From the NCBI GenBank assembly GCA_013331965.1, contig DUFL01000011.1, positions 1-11,123 of the forward strand: 11,123 bases of DNA. The letters are read 5' to 3'. The stretch comes from Candidatus Woesearchaeota archaeon (GTDB lineage Archaea; Nanobdellota; Nanobdellia; Woesearchaeales; UBA10107). Below, one piece after another: positions 1 through 4,754 of the stretch. The notes beneath the pieces are model-generated. The model was not told the origin of the DNA, made no database searches, and saw only the letters and a program-made list of their open reading frames with translations. The position numbers were made by a program, and so were the translations under genes. Each line of letters begins with the position of its first letter. Position 1 is the first letter of the stretch.

Positions 1-3
1 TCG

Positions 4-30
4 TTGCTGAGCCAAGTCCCTCCCCAGCAA
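4..30. other. Short inverted repeat near the left edge
   Basis: The arms TTGCTG (4-9) and CAGCAA (25-30) are perfectly complementary, with a GC-rich loop. It lies about 50 nt beyond the helicase stop codon. It could be a hairpin in the helicase mRNA 3' end or part of an unseen neighbouring gene. I recognise no tRNA, C/D box RNA or coding sequence in positions 1-77. Confidence 0.25.
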
Positions 31-77
31 AATTATTTTAAGTTCATAATGGGTCTCGTGAATTGACGGCAAAATGT

Positions 78-1640
78 TTAAATCTTTTCAAACTTAGTTA
101 AGCTCATCTGGCCCTTTCTTTTTCCTGGTTTTATTTCAATATTGACTTTTTCTCCGACCTGTTCCTTTATGCTTTTGGCAGCTGCCTCTCCAACTAAGAA
201 TTTCAATTTTGCGAAATCCGCTTTTTTCACATCTCCGGTATCTTTTATTCCGTTGCTGAACAGTCTCCTCGCTCTTGCCCTTCCTATTTCTCTCAGTCTT
301 ACCAGCGGCAGCAATTCTTCTTTTATTCCGTATTTCAGCCTGAATCTTAATTTCGAGACTTCTCTTGCAAAAAAAGTCTTTTCAGATAATTTTGCAAGTT
401 CTTCATTCGCATACAAAAGCCAGTCAGCAAGCTCTATCTTGGATCTTGATTCTCCCGGTCTTACATCATACTTTTCCAATAAGAATTCATCATCTTTCTC
501 ATTGATCCAGTCAGAAAAAAACGAGGCTGTTTTGACCGAATTCATGAACTCATCGTGGTCTTCTTCAAATTCTGCTGGTTCTTTTGATAATAATTCATCC
601 TCTTTTTCAACGATCAATGAAGTATATTCTTCATATTCTTTAGCTTTTACATTCAATTTTGGCCTTATCTCAAGAGTGTTTGAAATCAGATGCAGCAGTC
701 CGAATGAAGAGGGATTTTTATCTGTTTTTTTGATGCAGGTTATGAATTCATGTGCGGTCAATGGGTCTATATACAGCTGAGCGACTCTTTTCCCTATTTC
801 AGTCGCATGAAGCTCGTCATTTAATTCATCGGCGGAAACGAAATCGGATTTCGACTTTTTTGTTTCTATGAATCCAAATTCCTCGAGCAGATGCAGCATT
901 TTGTCTATTATCTTCTTTATCCTTGTCATATCTTCGTATTGATGCGCCCAGAATGTTTTTGAGAAAAACTCAACTAATTTCTCTCTTGAATTCACAAAGT
1001 TTGATGCGACCAGGCTTAAAACATAAGTTCTCAAGACAGGCTCAACTGCTAATTTTGAGGTTATGTCCTCAGGATTTCCATTTATGTAGTTTTCAACTAT
1101 GTGTTCTTTTTCATTTTCTGTCGCAGTAATGACGATGCTCTGTCCTTCTGTATCGTATTTTGGGCGGCCGGCTCTTCCGGACATTTGCAGATATTCAAGA
1201 ACCGGAATGTAAGTGTATCCTCTTGGTGTGAATCTTTTTAGATCACGAATTATTGCTCTATAAGCGGGTACATCAATTCCAGCGGCCAACGTTGGCGTGG
1301 CACAAATAATCTTTATTTTTCCATTTCTAAAATTATCAACAATTGATTCTTTTTGTTTGCTTGTTAGTCCGGCATGGTGAAATGCAATTCCCTGTTTTAC
1401 TATTTCAGAGAGCCTTTCACACTGTCTTGTCGGTTTTCCTAAATCATGCAGTATCTCATCTGCAAGCTCTTCATTTTGATTTGCGTTTGATTTTTTAAGA
1501 AATTTAGCGATGTCCTCTGCTGTCTTTTCAGCGCTTCTTTTCGTATTTACGAAAACCAAAGCCTGCTTTCCTAATTTTAATGTGTCTAAAACTAAGTCTA
1601 TTGTTTCATCATTGGTTTTTTGCTCTATGCTTAGAATCAT
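78..1640 (-). CDS. hel308: Hel308-type Ski2-like helicase lacking RecA domain 1
   Basis: Hel308 helicases are 3'-5' DNA helicases acting at stalled replication forks, usually about 700 residues long. This 520-residue protein begins at RecA domain 2. Visible are motif IV (ALVFVNTKRSAE, about 27-38), AFHHAGL (86-92), motif V (ATPTLAAGIDVP, 114-125) and motif VI (QMSGRAGRP, 152-160). A winged-helix region, a helical ratchet-like domain and a helix-hairpin-helix (about 448-470) follow. The Q motif, Walker A and DExH of RecA1 are absent, and nothing upstream encodes them: the preceding gene is ParB-like. The start ATG at 1640 has a TATA-like box 26 nt upstream, so the short form looks expressed. 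The C-terminus QMSLTKF (511-517) resembles a PCNA-binding PIP box. Without Walker A it should not hydrolyse ATP alone; either a partner supplies RecA1 or it is a decaying remnant. Family assignment is secure; function is not. Confidence 0.88.
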   Translation of the reverse strand: MILSIEQKTNDETIDLVLDTLKLGKQALVFVNTKRSAEKTAEDIAKFLKKSNANQNEELADEILHDLGKPTRQCERLSEIVKQGIAFHHAGLTSKQKESIVDNFRNGKIKIICATPTLAAGIDVPAYRAIIRDLKRFTPRGYTYIPVLEYLQMSGRAGRPKYDTEGQSIVITATENEKEHIVENYINGNPEDITSKLAVEPVLRTYVLSLVASNFVNSREKLVEFFSKTFWAHQYEDMTRIKKIIDKMLHLLEEFGFIETKKSKSDFVSADELNDELHATEIGKRVAQLYIDPLTAHEFITCIKKTDKNPSSFGLLHLISNTLEIRPKLNVKAKEYEEYTSLIVEKEDELLSKEPAEFEEDHDEFMNSVKTASFFSDWINEKDDEFLLEKYDVRPGESRSKIELADWLLYANEELAKLSEKTFFAREVSKLRFRLKYGIKEELLPLVRLREIGRARARRLFSNGIKDTGDVKKADFAKLKFLVGEAAAKSIKEQVGEKVNIEIKPGKRKGQMSLTKFEKI

Positions 1641-1695
1641 ATGTTATTCTTAATAATGTCAGTTTAAAAATCTTCCAGTTTTTTAATCATATGTT
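1635..1695. repeat. 11-bp direct repeat at the ParB/helicase junction
   Basis: AATCATATGTT occurs at 1635-1645 and again at 1685-1695, exactly 50 nt apart. One copy covers the helicase start codon, the other the last codons and stop of the ParB-like gene. It may mark a small duplication or a recombination junction; chance is possible in AT-rich DNA. Confidence 0.5.
1662..1670 (-). promoter_or_regulatory. TATA-like box for the truncated helicase gene
   Basis: The minus strand reads TTTTTAAAC here, centred about 26 nt before the ATG at 1640. That is the spacing expected when the archaeal transcript begins at or just before the start codon. It sits between the ParB stop and the helicase start. 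Confidence 0.55.
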
Positions 1696-2690
1696 CCGTC
1701 TGCAAATGTTTTTATTATTGGTCCTTTGTATTTATCATCAATTGCGCCTTTTTTTCTTCCGTATTCAGATATTGCCAAACCAACTAATCCCAGTCTTTCC
1801 GCCATTTGAATGATTGATTTGTTTCTTAGTAATTTCATGTTCGGATTTTCTTTTGCCAATTCAAGCACTCTTTGCAAAAAGTATGCTCCGGCTACTCCGT
1901 TTTGATGCACAGGTTTTGTTAGCATATCAACTATGCTTTTCGCTTGTTCTTCCGTTGTTATTTCAAATCCGGGCAGGTTTTCCTGAGATCTGTCTGCTAT
2001 TATCTGATTTACCCGTTCTCTTGCTCTTTTTTCATCCCACTTATGAGCAAGTGCAGAATAAATTAGTCCTCTTCTTGAATCTTGTTCATTAATCCTGCAT
2101 ATTTCTACCGCAACTTTATATGGTAGAACTCTTTGTTTGGCTAATTTCTGAACATCGCTCGGCAAAGTTACAAATTTTAATGCATCAGAAACAACAGAGT
2201 CTGATTTTCCAATTATGTCTCCAAAATCTTTTATTGTTAAAGGTTTTCCTTCAATTAACTGATGTTCTTTTTTTAATAATTTATACAAATGTGCATATGC
2301 AATTGCAGATTCTGCCGCATTTACCGGTTCATATGAATTTTCAGAAAATTGAATTGCGCATACCTGTGAAATTCCCAAATTGCTGTATATGTTCGCTCTT
2401 ATCTTTGAATATTCTTTTCCGTATTTGTCACGAAGAATATTGTATGCTCTAAATCTTCTTTCTCCGGCGATGAGGTCGTATGTTTGTCTTTCATTTTTAT
2501 GATTTACAATTACTGGATTAAGCAAACGTTTAATACGTCTTATGTTATTTGCCAGTTTTTGAATTTTTTCAGGGTCAAATGTTTTTCTCATTTGAGGGTG
2601 GACTCTTATGCTGTCTAATGGAATGTATTTGTCGACAGGAATCTGTGCTAAAAGAAGCTCTAATTTACTCTTTTTGTCCTTATCACTCAT
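1683..2690 (-). CDS. ParB-like DNA-binding protein (ParB/Spo0J family)
   Basis: ParB proteins bind parS-like sites through a helix-turn-helix and clamp DNA using an N-terminal CTP-binding domain; they segregate plasmids and chromosomes, and relatives act in regulation. The 335-residue protein has an N-terminal ParB domain starting at IPLDSIRVHPQMR (23-35), the nucleotide-binding box GERRFRA (76-82), the ENSYEPVNAAE segment (117-127, equivalent to the usual ENxxRxDLxPxE), and a helix-turn-helix at about 152-177 (TIKDFGDIIGKSDSVVSDAL). The C-terminal third is not recognised. I chose the ATG at 2690 over 2738: the longer start would overlap the upstream endonuclease gene, and a TATA-like box lies 28 nt before 2690. 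No ParA partner is in the window, so a segregation role is unproven. It may belong to an accessory or formerly plasmid-borne segment. Confidence 0.85.
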   Translation of the reverse strand: MSDKDKKSKLELLLAQIPVDKYIPLDSIRVHPQMRKTFDPEKIQKLANNIRRIKRLLNPVIVNHKNERQTYDLIAGERRFRAYNILRDKYGKEYSKIRANIYSNLGISQVCAIQFSENSYEPVNAAESAIAYAHLYKLLKKEHQLIEGKPLTIKDFGDIIGKSDSVVSDALKFVTLPSDVQKLAKQRVLPYKVAVEICRINEQDSRRGLIYSALAHKWDEKRARERVNQIIADRSQENLPGFEITTEEQAKSIVDMLTKPVHQNGVAGAYFLQRVLELAKENPNMKLLRNKSIIQMAERLGLVGLAISEYGRKKGAIDDKYKGPIIKTFADGTYD

Positions 2691-2712
2691 TTTGTTTTTA
2701 GTATTGGCAGTT

Positions 2713-2724
2713 AGTATAAAAATA
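2713..2724 (-). promoter_or_regulatory. TATA-like box for the ParB-like gene
   Basis: The minus strand reads TATTTTTATACT, centred about 28 nt before the ATG at 2690. It lies in the 44-nt gap between the endonuclease stop and the ParB start, and it supports the shorter ParB start. Confidence 0.55.
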
Positions 2725-2734
2725 ATTCGTTGTC

Positions 2735-3385
2735 TCACTTAGAAGACAAATACTCGTCCCACTTTGTTATGTGTTTCGAGTTTTTAGGAGAAACGATGTT
2801 AAACCACCTAGAAACCATCTCTCTGCCTCTTATTGATATACAATATATTGTACTCCAGTTATCTTTATCTCTGTTCTGCACATACCTCGTTGTTCTTATG
2901 CCGAGGCTCAAGCACATCACCTTAATTTTTTCTGAGAGTTTATTGCATGCTATTCTAATCTCTGCCCGAGGATAAGGCCTGCCTCTTTTATTTTCTATGT
3001 AAATGCAACCATCTGTGTCAAATATGCCTCGTAAAAAAGCAATTTTAAGATTATTATCGTTAAGTATCTCTGTCGGTATTTTATAATCAATTTTCTTTCC
3101 AAGTGGCAACTTTAATTTTTTATTTTTAAAGCTAACCAATGTATTGTTCCAAATTTGAAAACCAAAAACTCCCGTTTTGGGCATTTCTCTTAGGTGAATA
3201 TCGATATTATACACTTTTTTAAAAATCGGTTTAATTCGTTCTAGATAATGTTTTCTATCATCTTTGATGTGCCCTCTTAGCTGATATAATCCTCTCTTTT
3301 TGTAGAAATTCATGCTACCATCGCCAGCATGCCATCCTGTTTCTTCAGCTAATTCGGCAGTCCATTTTTTCGGTAAATTTATCAT
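2735..3385 (-). CDS. Free-standing LAGLIDADG homing endonuclease
   Basis: LAGLIDADG endonucleases cut long DNA targets and spread their own gene or a host intron or intein. This 216-residue protein has two LAGLIDADG-type motifs, as in single-chain enzymes: LAEETGWHAGDGS (12-24, catalytic Asp22) and IAFLRGIFDTDGC (115-127, catalytic Asp125). Both acidic residues and the helix-packing glycines are intact, so activity is possible. The start at 3385 (MINLPKK) is supported by a TATA-like box 25 nt upstream; the frame stays open upstream but only by running through the tRNA-Ile gene. It is neither inside an intron nor fused to intein splicing blocks. It lies 65 nt downstream of an intron-bearing tRNA, which suggests, without proving, that it targets or once occupied this tRNA locus. 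A regulatory descendant of the fold cannot be excluded. Confidence 0.85.
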   Translation of the reverse strand: MINLPKKWTAELAEETGWHAGDGSMNFYKKRGLYQLRGHIKDDRKHYLERIKPIFKKVYNIDIHLREMPKTGVFGFQIWNNTLVSFKNKKLKLPLGKKIDYKIPTEILNDNNLKIAFLRGIFDTDGCIYIENKRGRPYPRAEIRIACNKLSEKIKVMCLSLGIRTTRYVQNRDKDNWSTIYCISIRGREMVSRWFNIVSPKNSKHITKWDEYLSSK

Positions 3386-3406
3386 AGAACTAAAGTGGCG
3401 ATTCTG

Positions 3407-3414
3407 ATTTAAAT
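3407..3414 (-). promoter_or_regulatory. TATA-like box for the homing endonuclease gene
   Basis: The palindrome ATTTAAAT is centred 25 nt before the ATG at 3385. It lies between the tRNA-Ile terminator and the endonuclease, so the endonuclease appears to have its own promoter. Confidence 0.55.
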
Positions 3415-3438
3415 AGCTCACGCGCGGTTGTCCAGTGG

Positions 3439-3450
3439 AAAAATAAAAAA
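3439..3450 (-). terminator. T-rich terminator after the tRNA pair
   Basis: Directly after the tRNA-Ile 3' end the minus strand reads TTTTTTATTTTT, a typical archaeal intrinsic terminator of T-runs without an obligatory hairpin. Confidence 0.65.
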
Positions 3451-3546
3451 TGAGCCCGGCGTGATTTGAACACGCGGCCGCCCGAGTATCAGTTTCACCT
3501 TTGTTTTTCACAAAGCGGGTGCTCCACCAGGCTAAGCTACGGGCTC
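3451..3546 (-). tRNA. tRNA-Ile(GAT) with a 22-nt intron in the anticodon stem
   Basis: The acceptor stem GAGCCCG pairs with CGGGCTC, followed by discriminator A. The D-arm is GCTT/GAGC with GG in the loop, and the T-arm is GCGTG-TTCAAAT-CACGC. As written, the anticodon stem cannot form. Removing 22 nt between positions 30 and 31 gives stem CCCGA/TCGGG and loop CTGATAC with anticodon GAT (plus-strand 3488-3490). The mature tRNA is 74 nt including the discriminator and lacks an encoded CCA. It lies 13 nt downstream of tRNA-Asn and probably shares its transcript. Readings as tRNA-His (GTG) or tRNA-Thr (TGT) from the unspliced sequence leave a mismatched stem or no BHB. Confidence 0.9.
3494..3515 (-). 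other. Noncanonical tRNA intron at position 30/31 with a complete BHB motif
   Basis: Reading the minus strand, exon nucleotides CACC (positions 25-28) pair with intron GGTG to form the 4-bp central helix. Bulge 1 is CG^C and bulge 2 is AA^A, each 3 nt and cut after the second base. The inner helix is TTTGT/ACAAA with a GAAAA loop and abuts the central helix without a gap. A short outer helix follows (A23-T33 and G24-C32). Cutting at both bulges yields a perfect anticodon stem. Confidence 0.88.
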
Positions 3547-3559
3547 ATTGAATATGAAG

Positions 3560-3662
3560 CGCCCCCGCGCAGACTCGAACTGCGGACCTCATGAGTTGTC
3601 GCTCTATGGCTTAAACCATATGCATTAACAGTCATGCGCTCTACCTGCTGAGCTACGGGGGC
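3560..3662 (-). tRNA. tRNA-Asn(GTT) with an intron of about 30 nt near position 37/38
   Basis: The acceptor stem GCCCCCG pairs with CGGGGGC, with discriminator G. The D-arm is GCTC/GAGC and the T-arm is CGCAG-TTCGAGT-CTGCG. Anticodon-stem halves CATGA and TCATG are separated by the anticodon GTT (plus-strand 3627-3629) and an insertion. Removing about 30 nt restores the loop CTGTTAA and a 73-nt mature tRNA. It is the first gene of the tRNA pair. Confidence 0.93.
3595..3624 (-). other. tRNA-Asn intron near the canonical site
   Basis: The intron contains a hairpin TATGG/CCATA. A 4-bp helix can form between exon TGTT (33-36, containing the anticodon) and intron GACA, with a 3-nt bulge AAT on the 5' side. 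The outer junction is an internal loop, not a clean 3-nt bulge, so this is a relaxed BHB. The boundaries may shift by one nucleotide (37/38 or 38/39); 38/39 gives the more usual loop CTGTTAA. Confidence 0.75.
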
Positions 3663-3694
3663 ATTTAGCCTGTTTTTAAAGTGTTTTATGTTTG

Positions 3695-3703
3695 TTTATA
3701 TAG
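3695..3703 (-). promoter_or_regulatory. TATA box for the tRNA-Asn/tRNA-Ile unit
   Basis: The minus strand reads CTATATAAA, about 37 nt before the tRNA-Asn 5' end. A start about 25 nt downstream would leave a leader of roughly 12 nt for RNase P to remove. It lies just after the stop of the preceding membrane protein gene. Confidence 0.6.
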
Positions 3704-3711
3704 TTTTCTGC

Positions 3712-4164
3712 TTAGGATAAGAAGTAGTTTCTCACTATCAATGCAACAACCCCAAGAAGCAGATAAATCCAGGTTTTCTTCAAAACTTTAACATAACTTC
3801 CTTTTATCAAACTTCCTGATGGAAATCCATACAGGAAAATTAAAACGCTCATCAAGAATGTCGGATTCAACCCAAATAAAACTCCGAAGACATATAGATC
3901 CGATGCTGGTTTGGATGTTTTCTCTCTAAACCTTCTCCATATTATAACTAAAATAATTATTAAAGCATAAAGAGTTATTTTAAACAGGAGAGAGAATGGG
4001 GTCATGACTAAGAATAATAAAAAAATAATTACTGACAAACTTATTTTTAAGATTTGAAGATTTTTCCTCCCAGCTTCAACCTCTTCCTTTGCAGCCTTAG
4101 ATAGATATTTCCCGATAAAAATTCCTGAATAAGATATAAGCAATGCAAGAAGCTCTGTTATCAT
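3712..4164 (-). CDS. Small integral membrane protein, about five helices
   Basis: I do not recognise this 150-residue protein. Hydrophobic segments at about 2-18, 37-56, 58-76, 90-112 and 131-148 predict five transmembrane helices. A basic cytoplasmic-type loop lies at 77-88 and a GFPSGS turn at 113-118. No catalytic motif is evident. Its ATG overlaps the TGA of the Dph2 fragment (ATGA, 4161-4164), so its translation is probably coupled to that gene. It is the last member of a three-gene operon ending just before the tRNA promoter. It could be a transporter-like or membrane-assembly protein, but nothing in the sequence decides this. Confidence 0.75.
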   Translation of the reverse strand: MITELLALLISYSGIFIGKYLSKAAKEEVEAGRKNLQILKISLSVIIFLLFLVMTPFSLLFKITLYALIIILVIIWRRFREKTSKPASDLYVFGVLFGLNPTFLMSVLIFLYGFPSGSLIKGSYVKVLKKTWIYLLLGVVALIVRNYFLS

Positions 4165-4424
4165 CTAGGCCTCTTGTTGAAATAGGTATGGCCGAAATGA
4201 ATCAGAAGGTCAACTCCGTGTTTTTCAAGCCCTCTTGGTAAATCACACGCTCCAAAACAGCTTCCTCCCCATATAAGCACCCTTGCTTTGGTGTTGTTTT
4301 CAATCTTATCCTGGACTTCTTTCGCTTTTTGCTTTAATCCGTCAGGAAGCTGGATACATACCACTTTAGCTTTTTCTTTCTTAACAAGTTCAACAACATT
4401 ATCAAGCTCTAAGTCGTATTCCAT
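4161..4424 (-). CDS. dph2: N-terminal fragment of diphthamide synthase subunit Dph2
   Basis: Archaeal Dph2 is a homodimeric radical SAM-like enzyme of about 330-350 residues and three similar domains. It transfers the 3-amino-3-carboxypropyl group of SAM to a histidine of elongation factor 2. This 87-residue protein matches only the start of domain 1: YDLELDNVVELVKKEKAK (3-20), VCIQLPDGLK (22-31), GGSCFGACDLP (53-63) with the first iron-sulfur cysteine, then DLLIHFGH. It stops there, so the other two cluster cysteines and domains 2-3 are missing. No other frame downstream carries them; the downstream gene encodes a membrane protein. The ATG at 4424 lies 1 nt after the preceding stop; an upstream ATG at 4460 would overlap that gene. 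It cannot be a complete Dph2. It may be a remnant kept for translational coupling, or part of a split enzyme. Confidence 0.82.
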   Translation of the reverse strand: MEYDLELDNVVELVKKEKAKVVCIQLPDGLKQKAKEVQDKIENNTKARVLIWGGSCFGACDLPRGLEKHGVDLLIHFGHTYFNKRPR

Positions 4425-4425
4425 C

Positions 4426-4722
4426 TTATTCACAGAATCTAATTGTTTCCTTGTTGACAACTACTCCGAAATTTCCTTTGCATAAAAACAAATCATCTTT
4501 GTACGGACCGCATCCCTGGCTTTGTTTTATCGCAGCGCAGCATTGTTCGATATCCGAAGTAATCATCTCTCCGCTTTTCATTATATAGCATTCAGCGTTC
4601 GAATATGTCGTTTTTGCGGTTATTGTCGGAGTCTTGCTGAACGCCACAAAACTCAGTCCGATAAGGATTAATGCAGTTGTTAAGATAACTATAAATTGGG
4701 TTGATTCGGCTTTGTTGTTCAT
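4426..4722 (-). CDS. Small membrane-anchored protein with six cysteines
   Basis: This 98-residue protein is not recognised. Residues 8-29 form one hydrophobic segment after a short N-terminus, so it is probably an N-terminal anchor with the remaining about 68 residues outside the membrane. The outer part has six cysteines (45, 61, 62, 71, 81, 97), an even number compatible with three disulfides. Metal binding is an alternative. It is the first gene of an operon, 1 nt before the Dph2 fragment. A TATA-like box 26 nt before the ATG predicts a leaderless transcript. Confidence 0.75.
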   Translation of the reverse strand: MNNKAESTQFIVILTTALILIGLSFVAFSKTPTITAKTTYSNAECYIMKSGEMITSDIEQCCAAIKQSQGCGPYKDDLFLCKGNFGVVVNKETIRFCE

Positions 4723-4743
4723 AAGTTAATTGTAAGAATGACT

Positions 4744-4753
4744 GTTTTTAAGC
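4744..4753 (-). promoter_or_regulatory. TATA-like box for the six-cysteine/Dph2/membrane operon
   Basis: The minus strand reads GCTTAAAAAC, centred about 26 nt before the ATG at 4722. It follows directly after the stop codon of the coiled-coil gene, so the operon has its own promoter. Confidence 0.5.
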
Positions 4754-4754
4754 T

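Noticed and set aside
142..780. Long plus-strand open frame opposite the helicase
   Set aside because: It is antisense to a gene with clear helicase motifs, has a low-complexity Ser/Phe-rich translation and no promoter. It is a shadow.
3386..3511. Upstream extension of the homing endonuclease to 3511
   Set aside because: It would run through the tRNA-Ile gene and its terminator; the TATA box fits the start at 3385.
3451..3546. Reading the interrupted tRNA as tRNA-His (GTG) or tRNA-Thr (TGT)
   Set aside because: The unspliced TTTGTGA loop gives no paired anticodon stem. Canonical-site splicing gives no BHB, whereas 30/31 splicing gives a perfect stem and motif with anticodon GAT.
1683..3546. 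An integrated plasmid or virus with the tRNA as attachment site
   Set aside because: No integrase is present, and I found no second copy of the tRNA 3' end elsewhere in the window.
3712..4424. Dph2 broken by a simple frameshift
   Set aside because: The sequence after 4161 encodes a membrane protein in the used frame and no Dph2 domain 1-3 motif in the others, so this is a true end, not a one-base shift.
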